A stretch of 64,000 nt of DNA, from assembly GCA_020025295.1 (NCBI GenBank), contig JAHHSJ010000003.1, positions 26,900-90,899 on the forward strand, read 5' to 3'. Below the pieces are notes generated by a model. That model saw only the letters and a list, made by a program, of their open reading frames with translations, had not been told where the DNA came from and did no database searches. The position numbers and the translations under genes are program-made. The first letter of the stretch is position 1, and each line of letters starts with the position of its first letter. This document shows positions 32,274 to 40,837 of this stretch, piece after piece. The DNA is from Oscillospiraceae bacterium (GTDB taxonomy: Bacteria > Bacillota > Clostridia > Oscillospirales > Oscillospiraceae).

Positions 32274-32321
32274 AAACCCAGATGTATCCCGACCGTTCTG
32301 ACGGAATGCATCTGGGTTTTT
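32274..32321. terminator. terminator between RluA-type and mscS genes
   Basis: AAACCCAGATG/CATCTGGGTTT, an 11-bp stem with a T-run on the + side, between converging genes. Confidence 0.85.
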
Positions 32322-32366
32322 CAATTCAGTTTTCCACAGGCCTTTGGAAAATTATCACAATCCTGT

Positions 32367-33182
32367 TCAATTTTCCTTGGGGGTATCCATCTGAACCGTA
32401 AGTACGGGGAACACCATGGTGATTCCAACCTGATCGAAGGTCTTCTTCACCTGCTCCATCAGATCAAAATAAACCTCCCAATAGTCCTCGGTTTTTGCCC
32501 ATGCACGCATGGTATAGGAGATGGTGCTGTCGTTATAAGCGCTGACACGGACGAAGATTTGGTCCTTATCTACTACTTTATCATGGTTTTCCACCGTAGC
32601 ACGAATGGCAGTCTTCACGCGCTCCATATCGTTTTCATAGCCCACACTGAACACCAGATCCACGCGGCGCTTTCCCTCGGAGGTATAATTGACCACCGTG
32701 GCAGCAGCGATGTTACTGTTGGGCATGGTAATGCGCTTATTGTCGGCGGTATTGATCTTGGTATTGAGGATACTGACCTCCATAACGATGCCTTCCACAC
32801 CGGAAATGGCAATGTAATCACCGACGCCGAAGGGCTTGGCCATCAGCAGCAGAATGCCGCCGAACAGGTTGGACAGCACTCCAGAAGCAGCCAAAGCAAA
32901 GGATGCAGAAACCACGCTGGCCAGTGCGACCAGAGAGGACATCTCAAAGCCCAGTGCATCCGCAATAATCACAACGGCGATGAAGTAGATCACCACACGG
33001 GCAGCTGCCGTCAGGAATTTGGCAAGAGTGGCGTCCATCTTGCACCGCTCCATCGTCCGATTCAACAGCCGCAGCAAGAATTTACCGAAGGAGACTACCA
33101 AAATGGCTGCAACAACGGCGGCCAGCAGACGGGTGGATGCAAGGGTACTCAGCTCTTTCAGAATTTGCGTTACAGTTTCCAT
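32367..33182 (-). CDS. mscS: small-conductance mechanosensitive channel MscS
   Basis: A 271-aa MscS-type channel that opens on membrane stretch to release solutes in hypo-osmotic shock. Three helices occupy about 18-38, 58-80 and 85-120; the last is the pore helix with the Ala/Gly-rich ASASFALAASGVLSNLFGG-type pattern. The cytoplasmic beta domain starts with KPFGVGDYIAISGVEGIVMEV and contains KRITMPNSNI. The C-terminal alpha-beta domain is intact, and the length equals E. coli MscS. ATG at 33182 is seven bases from GGGAG; the GTG two codons earlier lacks spacing. Confidence 0.92.
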   Translation of the reverse strand: METVTQILKELSTLASTRLLAAVVAAILVVSFGKFLLRLLNRTMERCKMDATLAKFLTAAARVVIYFIAVVIIADALGFEMSSLVALASVVSASFALAASGVLSNLFGGILLLMAKPFGVGDYIAISGVEGIVMEVSILNTKINTADNKRITMPNSNIAAATVVNYTSEGKRRVDLVFSVGYENDMERVKTAIRATVENHDKVVDKDQIFVRVSAYNDSTISYTMRAWAKTEDYWEVYFDLMEQVKKTFDQVGITMVFPVLTVQMDTPKEN

Positions 33183-33202
33183 GTTCACTCTCCCATTCTG
33201 TA

Positions 33203-33237
33203 AAGAAAAAAGGACCGGCTCAATGAGCCGGTCCTTT
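33203..33237 (-). terminator. terminator of tuf
   Basis: On the minus strand AAAGGACCGGCTCA with its complement forms a long stem, followed by TTTTTTC, 19 bases after the EF-Tu stop. Confidence 0.92.
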
Positions 33238-33255
33238 CAAACTCATAAGGATCGA

Positions 33256-34458
33256 TTATTCGTTGATAGCAACGACAACGCCGGAACCGACGGTACGGCC
33301 ACCCTCACGGATAGCGAAACGCAGGCCAGCCTCGATAGCGATAGGAGTGATCAGCTCGACGTCCATCTCGACGTTATCGCCAGGCATGCACATCTCGGTG
33401 CCCTCGGGCAGCTGGATGATGCCGGTCACGTCAGTGGTACGGAAGTAGAACTGAGGACGATAGTTGTTGAAGAAAGGAGTATGACGGCCGCCCTCTTCCT
33501 TCTTCAGGACGTACACCTGGCCACGGAACTTGGTGTGGGGGTGAATGGAGCCGGGCTTGCACAGGACCTGACCACGCTCGATGTCGGTCTTGTTGATGCC
33601 ACGCATCAGAGCACCGATGTTGTCGCCAGCCTCAGCGAAGTCCAGAGTCTTGCGGAACATTTCCAGACCGGTGATAACGGTGGAGCGCTTCTCCTCCTGC
33701 AGACCAACGATCTCGACGGTATCGCCCATCTTAACAACGCCACGCTCGACACGGCCGGTAGCAACGGTGCCACGACCGGTGATGGTGAAGACGTCCTCAA
33801 CGGGCATCAGGAAGGGCAGGTCAGCCTTACGCTCGGGGGTCTTGATCCACTCGTCGACAGCAGCCATCAGTTCCTTGATGCAAGCATAATCAGGATGGTT
33901 AGGATCGGTGGACTCGCAGGTCAGAGCGTTCAGAGCGGAACCCTTGATGATGGGGGTCTCGTCGCCGGGGAAGCCATACTCGTCCAGAGTCTCGCGGACT
34001 TCCATCTCGACCAGCTCCAGCAGCTCCTCGTCGTCAACCTGGTCGCACTTGTTCAGGAAGACCAGAATGTAGGGAACGTTAACCTGGCGAGCCAGCAGCA
34101 GATGCTCCTTGGTCTGAGCCATGGGGCCATCGGTAGCAGCGATAACCAGGATGCCGCCGTCCATCTGAGCAGCGCCGGTGATCATGTTCTTGATATAGTC
34201 GGCGTGGCCGGGGCAGTCAACGTGAGCATAGTGACGGTTGTCAGTCTCATACTCAACGTGAGCGGTGTTGATGGTGATACCACGCTCGCGCTCCTCGGGA
34301 GCCTTATCGATGCTGGAGTAATCGGTGTAATCAGCATAACCCTGCAGACCCAGCCACTTGGTGATGGCGGCGGTCAGAGTGGTCTTGCCGTGGTCAACGT
34401 GGCCGATAGTGCCGATGTTGACATGGGGCTTAGTACGCTCAAATTTTGCTTTAGCCAT
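33256..34458 (-). CDS. tuf: translation elongation factor EF-Tu
   Basis: A 400-aa GTPase that carries aminoacyl-tRNA to the ribosome. It begins [20 protein letters not shown] motifs are GHVDHGKTT (P-loop), RGITI (switch I), DCPGHADY and NKCDQVDD, with SAL in the G5 position. Domains II and III are complete and end with the usual VVAINE. ATG at 34458 follows AAGGAGG. Although it follows fusA, it has its own sigma-A promoter and terminator, so it can be made independently of the str operon. Confidence 0.98.
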   Translation of the reverse strand: MAKAKFERTKPHVNIGTIGHVDHGKTTLTAAITKWLGLQGYADYTDYSSIDKAPEERERGITINTAHVEYETDNRHYAHVDCPGHADYIKNMITGAAQMDGGILVIAATDGPMAQTKEHLLLARQVNVPYILVFLNKCDQVDDEELLELVEMEVRETLDEYGFPGDETPIIKGSALNALTCESTDPNHPDYACIKELMAAVDEWIKTPERKADLPFLMPVEDVFTITGRGTVATGRVERGVVKMGDTVEIVGLQEEKRSTVITGLEMFRKTLDFAEAGDNIGALMRGINKTDIERGQVLCKPGSIHPHTKFRGQVYVLKKEEGGRHTPFFNNYRPQFYFRTTDVTGIIQLPEGTEMCMPGDNVEMDVELITPIAIEAGLRFAIREGGRTVGSGVVVAINE

Positions 34459-34523
34459 TTTGAGTATCCTCCTTAAGAATGAATAATCGGTATTTGGGGT
34501 ATAATCCGCACATTTACGCACAC

Positions 34524-34552
34524 ATTGTACCCCATCCGGCCGGAAAATGCAA
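34524..34552 (-). promoter_or_regulatory. sigma-A promoter of tuf
   Basis: On the minus strand TTGCAT (34547-34552) and TACAAT (34524-34529) are 17 bases apart. The -35 lies within the hairpin that separates fusA from tuf. Confidence 0.8.
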
Positions 34553-34566
34553 CAGCATTTTCCGGC
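34539..34566 (-). terminator. hairpin between fusA and tuf
   Basis: A perfect 12-bp stem GCCGGAAAATGC/GCATTTTCCGGC with a four-base loop, 13 bases after the fusA stop. No U-tract follows on the minus strand, so it may reduce rather than end read-through, or mark an mRNA end. Confidence 0.55.
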
Positions 34567-34579
34567 ATTTTAAGAACTT

Positions 34580-36682
34580 TTAGTTGCGGTTAGCGCGACC
34601 GGCAATGATCTTCTCAGCGATGGACTTGGGGATCTGAGTGTAGTGGCTGGGCTCCATGGTGTAGTTGCCGCGGCCCTGAGTCTTGGAACGCAGGTCGGTA
34701 GCATAGCCAAACATCTCAGCCAGAGGCACGAATGCATCGATCTGAATGGCGCCGTTACGATCCTCCTGACCGCGGATTTCACCACGGCGGGCGATCAGGT
34801 CACCCATGACGTTGCCCATGTATTCCTCAGGCACAGTCGCGGAAACCTTCATCATGGGCTCCAGCAGCACAGGGTTTGCCTTGCGGCAAGCTTCCTTGAA
34901 AGCCATGGAACCGGCGATCTTAAAGGCCATTTCAGAGGAGTCAACCTCATGATAAGAACCATCGTACAGAGTGACCTTCACGTCAACGACCTGATAGCCA
35001 GCCAGAACGCCGGCCTGCAGAGCGCCCTGAATACCGGCATCGATAGCAGGGATATACTCCTTGGGGATGGAGCCGCCGACGGTAGCGTTGACGAACTCGT
35101 AACCCTTGCCGGACTCGTTGGGCTCGACAATGATCTTGACATGACCGTACTGACCGGAACCGCCGGACTGACGCTTGTACTTGGTATCCTGGTCAACCTT
35201 GGTGGTGATGGTTTCCTTGTAGGCAACCTGAGGTGCACCAACATTGGCCTCAACCTTGAACTCGCGGAGCAGACGGTCGACGATGATCTGCAGATGCAGC
35301 TCGCCCATACCAGCAATGATGGTCTGGCCGGTCTCTTCGTCGGTGTAGGTCTTAAAGGTGGGGTCTTCCTCAGCCAGCTTCAGCAGAGCAACCGTCATCT
35401 TCTCCTGACCAGCCTTGGTCTTGGGCTCGATGGCGACGCGGATAACGGGCTCGGGGAACTCCATGGACTCCAGAATGATAGGAGCATTCTCAGCGCACAG
35501 GGTGTCACCAGTGGTGGTGTTCTTCAGGCCGACAGCAGCGGCGATATCGCCGGCGTAGACGGTCTCCAGATCCTCACGATGGTTTGCATGCATCTGCAGC
35601 AGACGACCGAAGCGCTCCTTCTTGCCCTTGGTGGAGTTCAGGAGGCTATCACCGGCATTGATGGAGCCGGAATAGACGCGGAAGAAGGTCAGACGACCAA
35701 CAAAGGGGTCAGTCATGATCTTGAAAGCCAGAGCGGAGAAGGGCTCGTCATCGCTGGCATGGCGCTCTTCCTCTTCCTCGGTATCGGGGTTAACACCCTT
35801 CATGGACTCGATGTCAGTGGGAGCGGGCATGTAGTCAACGATGGCATCCAGCAGCTTCTGAACGCCCTTGTTACGGTAGGAAGTACCGCAGACCACGGGC
35901 ACGCACAGGTTCTCAAGAGTACCCTTACGCAGTGCAGCGCGGATCATGTCGGTGGGAACTTCCTGCTCTTCCAGAACCAGCATCATGATCTCTTCGTCGA
36001 TGTCAGCCAGGGAGTCCAGCATCTTGGTGCGGTACTCCTGAGCCTGCTCGAGCATATCCTCAGGGATTTCCTCGACGCGCATATCCTTGCCCATCTCGTC
36101 ATAGTAGACGTCGGCCTTCATCTCGACCAGGTCGATGATACCACGGAAGGTATCCTCAGCACCAATGGGGAGCTGAATCGGAATTGCGTTGGCCTTCAGA
36201 CGCTCGGCGATCATGTCCAGAACGTGGTAGAAGTTGGCACCCAGAATGTCCATCTTGTTGACATAGATCATACGGGGAACCTTATAGTTATCAGCCTGAC
36301 GCCAAACGGTCTCAGACTGAGGCTCGACGCCGCCCTTGGCGCACATGACGGTCACAGAGCCGTCCAGCACGCGCAGGGAACGCTCGACCTCAACGGTGAA
36401 GTCGACGTGGCCCGGGGTGTCGATGATGTTAATGCGATGGGGTTCAAACTGCTTCTGGGATCCAGACCAGAAGCAAGTGGTAGCAGCGGAAGTGATGGTA
36501 ATACCACGCTCCTGCTCCTGAGCCATCCAGTCCATGGTAGCGGAACCATCATGGGTCTCGCCCACCTTGTGGTTCACGCCAGTGTAGTACAGGATACGCT
36601 CAGTAGTGGTCGTCTTACCAGCATCGATGTGAGCCATGATACCGATATTTCTGGTTCTATCCAGACTAACTTTTCTAGCCAT
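34580..36682 (-). CDS. fusA: translation elongation factor EF-G
   Basis: A 700-aa GTPase that drives ribosome translocation. It starts [21 protein letters not shown] and contains the P-loop [15 protein letters not shown], switch [21 protein letters not shown] and NKMDILGA. Domains III to V are complete, including [16 protein letters not shown] and [10 protein letters not shown]; the C-terminus AGRANRN is normal. Length is typical. It is the last gene of the str operon, 21 bases after rpsG, and its ATG at 36682 follows AGAGGAGATACTG. Confidence 0.98.
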   Translation of the reverse strand: MARKVSLDRTRNIGIMAHIDAGKTTTTERILYYTGVNHKVGETHDGSATMDWMAQEQERGITITSAATTCFWSGSQKQFEPHRINIIDTPGHVDFTVEVERSLRVLDGSVTVMCAKGGVEPQSETVWRQADNYKVPRMIYVNKMDILGANFYHVLDMIAERLKANAIPIQLPIGAEDTFRGIIDLVEMKADVYYDEMGKDMRVEEIPEDMLEQAQEYRTKMLDSLADIDEEIMMLVLEEQEVPTDMIRAALRKGTLENLCVPVVCGTSYRNKGVQKLLDAIVDYMPAPTDIESMKGVNPDTEEEEERHASDDEPFSALAFKIMTDPFVGRLTFFRVYSGSINAGDSLLNSTKGKKERFGRLLQMHANHREDLETVYAGDIAAAVGLKNTTTGDTLCAENAPIILESMEFPEPVIRVAIEPKTKAGQEKMTVALLKLAEEDPTFKTYTDEETGQTIIAGMGELHLQIIVDRLLREFKVEANVGAPQVAYKETITTKVDQDTKYKRQSGGSGQYGHVKIIVEPNESGKGYEFVNATVGGSIPKEYIPAIDAGIQGALQAGVLAGYQVVDVKVTLYDGSYHEVDSSEMAFKIAGSMAFKEACRKANPVLLEPMMKVSATVPEEYMGNVMGDLIARRGEIRGQEDRNGAIQIDAFVPLAEMFGYATDLRSKTQGRGNYTMEPSHYTQIPKSIAEKIIAGRANRN

Positions 36683-36703
36683 AAATCAGTATCTCCTCTA
36701 CAA

Positions 36704-37174
36704 TTACCAACGATAATGGGCAAATGCCTTGTTGGCTTCGGCCATCTTGTGGGTATCTTCACGCTTCTTCACGGAGTTACCAGTGTTGTTGGCAGCATCC
36801 ATGATCTCGCCGGCCAGACGGTCGGCCATGTTCTTCTCGCTACGGCTGCGAGAATAAGCAGTCAGCCAGCGCAGAGCAAGAGTCTGGCGGCGTGCGGGAC
36901 GCACTTCCATGGGGACCTGATAGGTGGCACCGCCGACACGGCGAGCCTTGATCTCCAGAGAAGGCATAATATTTTCCATAGCGGCTTCGAAAACCTCCAT
37001 GGGTTCTTTTCCGGTCTTTTCCTTGATGGTATCGAACGCATCATAGACAACCTTCTGGGCAACACCCTTCTTGCCGTCGAGCATGATGCTGTTGACCAGC
37101 TTAGTCACCAGGATGGAACTGTAAATAGGATCGGGCAGAACTTCCCGCTTGGGTACATTTCCTCTTCTGGGCAC
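36704..37174 (-). CDS. rpsG: 30S ribosomal protein S7
   Basis: A 156-aa S7, the exact family length. It starts [17 protein letters not shown] and ends [11 protein letters not shown], with the 16S-binding [18 protein letters not shown] in the middle. S7 nucleates assembly of the 30S head, and in other bacteria it represses its own operon by binding mRNA between rpsL and rpsG. The start is GTG at 37174 behind AAGGAGGGAAGCAAA; the in-frame ATG six codons upstream overlaps that ribosome site. Confidence 0.97.
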   Translation of the reverse strand: MPRRGNVPKREVLPDPIYSSILVTKLVNSIMLDGKKGVAQKVVYDAFDTIKEKTGKEPMEVFEAAMENIMPSLEIKARRVGGATYQVPMEVRPARRQTLALRWLTAYSRSRSEKNMADRLAGEIMDAANNTGNSVKKREDTHKMAEANKAFAHYRW

Positions 37175-37230
37175 TTTGCTTCCCTCCTTCATTTAAAATG
37201 ACTTCATAGGTACTCGAATGCATTATTTCA

Positions 37231-37337
37231 GCACCCGTACATGGCGGACAGTTCCTTGTGAACTTGTCCGGTGCCTGCCGAGAGGTCTACCCATATCAAT
37301 CTATATGAATAAACTCCAGGCAAGGCTTTCGCCTTGC
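37231..37337 (-). promoter_or_regulatory. structured rpsL-rpsG intercistronic region, candidate S7 control site
   Basis: This part of the 204-base gap holds two structures. GCACC (37231-37235) and GGACAGTTC (37246-37254) pair with GAAC, TGTCC and GGTGC (37260-37274) to form a long interrupted stem. A perfect GCAAGGC-TTTC-GCCTTGC hairpin lies at 37320-37337. Such a long, folded gap inside an otherwise tight operon fits the S7 repressor-site position known from E. coli. Confidence 0.45.
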
Positions 37338-37378
37338 GCATGAGCGCAATGCATTTTTCGTGTAGACGCAGTAAGAAA

Positions 37379-37801
37379 TTACTTCTTGCCGGCCTTGGGA
37401 CGCTTGGCACCGTACTTGGAGCGAGCCTGCATACGACCGTTGACGCCCTGGGTATCCAGAGTGCCGCGGATGATGTGGTAACGCACGCCGGGAAGGTCCT
37501 TAACACGGCCGCCACGAATCATGACGACAGAGTGCTCCTGCAGGTTATGGCCGACACCGGGGATGTAAGCGGTGACTTCATAACCGTTGGACAGACGAAC
37601 ACGAGCGATCTTACGCAGAGCAGAGTTAGGCTTCTTAGGAGTAGAAGTACGGACTGCGGTGCAAACGCCACGCTTCTGAGGAGAAGGAGCATCGGTCTCC
37701 TTATTCTTCAGGGTGTTCTTGGTCTTCTGAAGGGCAGGGGAGTTGGACTTGGACACAGAGGTCTTTCTTCCGCTACGAACCAGCTGGTTAAAAGTAGGCA
37801 T
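37379..37801 (-). CDS. rpsL: 30S ribosomal protein S12
   Basis: A 140-aa S12 beginning [13 protein letters not shown] and ending [12 protein letters not shown]. The decoding-centre loops [11 protein letters not shown] and [11 protein letters not shown], which contain the usual streptomycin-site lysines and proline, are of the drug-sensitive form. S12 supports decoding accuracy. ATG at 37801 follows AAGGAGGAACTGTTCA. It is the second gene of this str operon, between the L7Ae-like gene and rpsG. Confidence 0.98.
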   Translation of the reverse strand: MPTFNQLVRSGRKTSVSKSNSPALQKTKNTLKNKETDAPSPQKRGVCTAVRTSTPKKPNSALRKIARVRLSNGYEVTAYIPGVGHNLQEHSVVMIRGGRVKDLPGVRYHIIRGTLDTQGVNGRMQARSKYGAKRPKAGKK

Positions 37802-37879
37802 TGAACAGTTCCTCCTTTCTTGGATTGATCGAGATATATTTTAACAAATATTCCTTGGGAATATTCGCTAAAAACAAAA

Positions 37880-38146
37880 TTACTCTGCCAAAACGGCAGC
37901 AACGGCACAGCCCAGCGTAATTCCGCAGGCAGCGCCTAAATCTTTCATATGGGGGACCGTTTCCACCGGAACCTGCGTCACCTGACACAGCTCCAGAATC
38001 GGGTCCGTCACCTGAGGATCGGCATCCAGAGCCAGAAACACCAGTTGTGCTTCTCCACGCTGGACTGCCTTCCGTGACTGTTTGACCCCGACCACTTTAT
38101 GTTCCGTTTGCAGTTGGGTGATCAAACAATTCACCGTTCCTTCCAT
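37880..38146 (-). CDS. L7Ae-family RNA-binding protein (YbxF-like)
   Basis: An 88-aa protein of the L7Ae/L30e/YbxF family, which binds kink-turn RNA. Visible are VGVKQSRKAVQRGEAQLVFLALD-type residues (about 18-40; GVKQSRKAV is the RNA-binding start) and the C-terminal MKDLGAACGITLGCAVAAVL. In Firmicutes this gene stands before rpsL, as it does here. ATG at 38146 has no clear ribosome site; a GTG four codons in (38134) or a TTG at 38125 are alternatives. It opens the str operon, about 33 bases from the expected transcription start. Confidence 0.88.
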   Translation of the reverse strand: MEGTVNCLITQLQTEHKVVGVKQSRKAVQRGEAQLVFLALDADPQVTDPILELCQVTQVPVETVPHMKDLGAACGITLGCAVAAVLAE

Positions 38147-38185
38147 AAAAGAGCGCAAAATACGCCCATACCAGTACAAGTACGC

Positions 38186-38214
38186 ATTATAGCACAGCGG
38201 CACAACATCGTCAA
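38186..38214 (-). promoter_or_regulatory. strong sigma-A promoter of the str operon
   Basis: On the minus strand TTGACG (38209-38214) and TATAAT (38186-38191) are 17 bases apart with TG just before the -10; near consensus. Confidence 0.9.
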
Positions 38215-38340
38215 GATGATTTTCATAGAAAAAGAAACTTTTATGCTCTTTTCCCCTGCTATGCATAATTTGTCCCAACTTTTTTATTTTATTGGTTTTT
38301 TCCCACTGCGTCAAGGATTTTTCCCGTTCACAAGGCACAA

Positions 38341-38368
38341 AAAGGCACTGTCCGAAGACAGTGCCTTT
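38341..38368 (-). terminator. terminator of perR-rbr-TSCPD operon
   Basis: A perfect 12-bp stem AAAGGCACTGTC/GACAGTGCCTTT with a UUCG loop on the minus strand, followed by TTGTG. Confidence 0.9.
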
Positions 38369-38375
38369 GTTACAT

Positions 38376-38624
38376 TTAACCGCGGTAGGTTTTGAGTGCC
38401 TGTGCCAGCTGATCCGGACAGGAGGTGCTCTTCATTCCGCAGCGGATTCCCTCCATGCGAGAGATCGCTTCGTCCACGGGCATGCCCTTAATCAAACTGG
38501 AGATACCCTGCAGGTTACCACTGCAGCCGCCGGTGACACGGCAGCTCTGAATAACGCCGTGATCCACCTCAATCTCCATGTACTGAGAGCAGACTCCCTT
38601 AGGACGATATTGAATGGTTTCCAT
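38376..38624 (-). CDS. TSCPD domain protein (TIGR03905 type)
   Basis: An 82-aa protein made of one TSCPD domain, named after the conserved stretch seen here as STSCPDQLAQAL near the C-terminus. It also has GVCSQYMEIEVDHG and VTGGCSGNLQGISSLIKGM. The domain otherwise occurs at the C-terminus of some ribonucleotide reductases and holds metal-binding cysteines (C12, C34, C62, C69 by my count). Function of the single-domain form is unknown. It lies one base after the rubrerythrin stop, so it is co-translated with an oxidative-stress protein under PerR-type control. Confidence 0.88.
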   Translation of the reverse strand: METIQYRPKGVCSQYMEIEVDHGVIQSCRVTGGCSGNLQGISSLIKGMPVDEAISRMEGIRCGMKSTSCPDQLAQALKTYRG

Positions 38625-38625
38625 C

Positions 38626-39162
38626 TTAGTAGTTTACCTCTCTGCGCTCAAAGTAGGCCTGAGGATGTGCGCACACAGGGCAAACCTTAGGAGCTTCCTT
38701 GCCTACATGGATGTGACCGCAGTTACGGCAGATCCAAACCGTATTCTCGTCATCGGTCTTAAAGACCAGATCGCCTTCCACATTGGCCAGCAGAGCCAAG
38801 TAGCGCTCTTCGTGCTCCTTCTCAATGGCTGCGACTGCATCGAACAGGTAGGCCAAACGGGTGAAGCCTTCCTCACGAGCAGTGGCTGCCATCTCAGGAT
38901 ACATGGAGGTCCACTCATCATGCTCACCCTCCGCAGCGGCACGCAGGTTGGAAGGGGTATCGGAAATACCGCCCAGTTCCTTGAACCAAATCTTGGCATG
39001 CTCCTTCTCGTTGTTGGCCGTCGCTTCAAAAATAGCGGCGATCTGCTCATAGCCTGCCTTCTTTGCAGCGGAGGCAAAGTAGGTGTACTTGTTGCGAGCC
39101 TGAGACTCACCGGCAAAGGCAGCCCACAGGTTAGCTTCCGTCTTAGAACCCTTCAATTCCAT
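38626..39162 (-). CDS. rbr: rubrerythrin
   Basis: A 178-aa rubrerythrin, which reduces hydrogen peroxide in anaerobes. The N-terminal four-helix di-iron domain carries ligands in [11 protein letters not shown] (E20), [11 protein letters not shown] (E-x2-H, about 50-53), AREEGF (about 96) and IEKEHEERY (E-x2-H, about 112-115). The C-terminal rubredoxin-like domain has [12 protein letters not shown] and [11 protein letters not shown], the four iron cysteines. The order matches standard rubrerythrin, not the reversed form. It follows perR by 61 bases and precedes the TSCPD gene. Confidence 0.95.
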   Translation of the reverse strand: MELKGSKTEANLWAAFAGESQARNKYTYFASAAKKAGYEQIAAIFEATANNEKEHAKIWFKELGGISDTPSNLRAAAEGEHDEWTSMYPEMAATAREEGFTRLAYLFDAVAAIEKEHEERYLALLANVEGDLVFKTDDENTVWICRNCGHIHVGKEAPKVCPVCAHPQAYFERREVNY

Positions 39163-39223
39163 AGTAAAATCTCCTTTTCCTTTATATTTGTGTATATCCT
39201 ATCCCTATTTTGTGGGAACACAC

Positions 39224-39625
39224 TTACATCCGTGCTGAACCGGTTTCCTTCCCGCAGTCCTTGCACACACCGTAGAACAAACGGGTTTCCCGATACATCA
39301 AGCCGCCGATCTGTCCGCACAGCTTTCTCGCTTCGTCCTCACTGGACTGCGGCAGCGGCACATCAAAAACTTGTCCGCACTTCTCACAGCAAAAATGTGC
39401 GTGAGGGCTGATGTCTGCATCAAACCGCTCTACAGGAAACGGCATCCGTGCAATCAGACCCGCTTCGGTCATCTGATTCAGATTTCGGTACACCGTACCC
39501 AAGCTCAATTTGGGGTGTTCCGGCTTCAGCGTCTGATAAATCGTTTCTGCCGTGGGATGCATCTTGGTTGACTGCAGGCAGTTATAAATCAGCTCACGCT
39601 GGCGGGAGTAACGCTTCCGCTCCAT
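39224..39625 (-). CDS. Fur family peroxide-type repressor (PerR-like)
   Basis: A 133-aa Fur/PerR regulator. The winged helix (about 5-60) includes HPTAETIYQTLKPEHPKLSLG and TVYRNLNQMTEAGLI. The regulatory site has DADISPHAHFCCEKCGQVFDV, and the structural zinc is held by CEKC (about 82-85) and CKDC (about 124-127). Genomic coupling to rubrerythrin argues for PerR rather than Fur or Zur. ATG at 39625 follows AAAGGAG. A 20-base palindrome of the Fur/PerR type lies between its promoter and start, so it very likely represses itself and rbr. Confidence 0.9.
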   Translation of the reverse strand: MERKRYSRQRELIYNCLQSTKMHPTAETIYQTLKPEHPKLSLGTVYRNLNQMTEAGLIARMPFPVERFDADISPHAHFCCEKCGQVFDVPLPQSSEDEARKLCGQIGGLMYRETRLFYGVCKDCGKETGSARM

Positions 39626-39651
39626 TGGCCACACTCCTTTATCGTAAATTT

Positions 39652-39671
39652 GATTATCAGTAATGATAATC
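39652..39671. promoter_or_regulatory. Fur/PerR-type operator
   Basis: GATTATCA and TGATAATC form a perfect 8-bp inverted repeat with a four-base centre. It resembles the Fur/Per box class (TTATNATNATNATAA-like) and lies about 16 bases downstream of the expected transcription start of perR. Confidence 0.8.
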
Positions 39672-39693
39672 TTTCTCACTTTCGTGTGACTGC

Positions 39694-39722
39694 ATTATAA
39701 CAGAGCGTTTTTCCCTTTGCAA
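39694..39722 (-). promoter_or_regulatory. sigma-A promoter of perR-rbr operon
   Basis: On the minus strand TTGCAA (39717-39722) and TATAAT (39694-39699) are 17 bases apart. Confidence 0.85.
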
Positions 39723-39829
39723 GAGCTTTTCCAAAAATTTACGAATGTTTTTTCGATTTTTTGTGGTATTTCTCCGCATACTAGCCTCACCCGTTCCCTT
39801 CAGGGAGCGGCATAAGGGAGGGTATTTCA

Positions 39830-40258
39830 TTGAACAAGCGAAAATCACAGATTCTGGGGCTTTTGCTGCTTAGCATGATTACGGTCTTGTCCGCCTGCGG
39901 CAAGGACAACCCCAATCCCGGGACTGTCAACGGCGTGGATTCCAACTACACCGCAGGCAGCGAACAACCGGACGACCCCGTCAAGAACCAGACAGAAGAG
40001 GACGCCGAAGACATGAAGGATCGGGCCGACCATGCGGTAGAGGATGCCAGACACGGAGCCATGGACGCCGCAGAGGATGCCAAGGACAGCATGGACAACG
40101 CCGGTGAAAAAGTCAAGGACGCCGCCGACGATGCCGGACGCAAGGTGAAGGATGCAACCGAAGGCGCCAAGCGTACCGCAGAAAATGCGGCAGACGATGC
40201 AAAGCGCATGGCTGAGGATGCCCTTGATCCCCCTGCCTCCAAGCAGCCCAAGCAATAA
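39830..40258 (+). CDS. lipoprotein with LEA/apolipophorin-like helical repeats
   Basis: A 142-aa predicted lipoprotein. The signal peptide (about 1-22) ends in the lipobox LSAC. After a Pro/Asn/Gly linker, residues about 55-135 are a low-complexity amphipathic helix built from roughly 11-residue units rich in Ala, Asp, Glu and Lys (DAAEDAKDSMDNAGEKVKD-like), without aromatic residues. Such repeats occur in LEA-type desiccation proteins and in envelope stress proteins. The start is TTG at 39830 behind GGGAGGG. No partner gene is adjacent; the divergent neighbour is perR. Function is unknown. Confidence 0.75.
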   Translation: MNKRKSQILGLLLLSMITVLSACGKDNPNPGTVNGVDSNYTAGSEQPDDPVKNQTEEDAEDMKDRADHAVEDARHGAMDAAEDAKDSMDNAGEKVKDAADDAGRKVKDATEGAKRTAENAADDAKRMAEDALDPPASKQPKQ

Positions 40259-40298
40259 TTGAGGGGAAAAGGGAGGGGAAAATCCCCTCTCTTTTTCC

Positions 40299-40667
40299 TT
40301 ATACTTCTTTTTCTCGGCCGCCAAGGCCGAAGCTGACTGCAATGGCACGATCCACATCGTCCATCAGCGCACCTTCCAGCCGTCCCATGTGTTCCCGCAA
40401 ACGACGCTTATCCAGCGTGCGGATTTGCTCCAGCAGCACCACCGAGTCCCGGGTGAGTCCGCAGTGCTGCCCCACCAACTCAATGTGGGTCGGCAGCTTT
40501 GCCTTGTTCATCTGGGATGTGATGGCCGCCGCAATCACCGTGGGACTGTGGCGATTGCCCATATCGTTCTGAATAATCAATACCGGGCGAATACCGCCCT
40601 GCTCGCTGCCCACAACCGGGCTCAGGTCGGCATAATAGATGTCTCCTCGTCTGACAATGTGATCCAC
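40299..40667 (-). CDS. MazF/EndoA-type endoribonuclease toxin
   Basis: A 122-aa type II toxin of the PemK/MazF family, closest in pattern to Bacillus EndoA. It has [20 protein letters not shown] at the N-terminus, then [12 protein letters not shown], the catalytic-site IAAAITSQ and a C-terminal [13 protein letters not shown]. These enzymes cut mRNA at short motifs. An antitoxin gene usually lies between alr and this gene in Firmicutes; here the 170-base gap to alr contains no plausible one. I chose GTG at 40667, ten bases from GGAG; the GTG at 40676 is too close to that site. Confidence 0.88.
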   Translation of the reverse strand: MDHIVRRGDIYYADLSPVVGSEQGGIRPVLIIQNDMGNRHSPTVIAAAITSQMNKAKLPTHIELVGQHCGLTRDSVVLLEQIRTLDKRRLREHMGRLEGALMDDVDRAIAVSFGLGGREKEV

Positions 40668-40837
40668 TTTACTCACACTCCGCGGTCAAAGTAGCCCAGG
40701 CAGTGTTATGTACCCGGGTCACTTTCATTTTCCCCCGGGGCAGCCCTCTTTATACTTCAGCCGAAGCGCGAGGACGCCTTTTCACCCGACACCTTTGTCT
40801 CCCATAACAACTTATGCGACAAAGCCGTGTCCGGTTC

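Noticed and set aside
33019..34476. A 485-codon + strand frame opposite tuf and mscS
   Set aside because: Antisense shadow of EF-Tu; no start signals.
34643..37201. A long + strand open frame opposite fusA and rpsG
   Set aside because: Same effect of codon bias in highly expressed genes; it crosses gene borders and shows repetitive His/Gly/Leu-rich composition typical of antisense frames.
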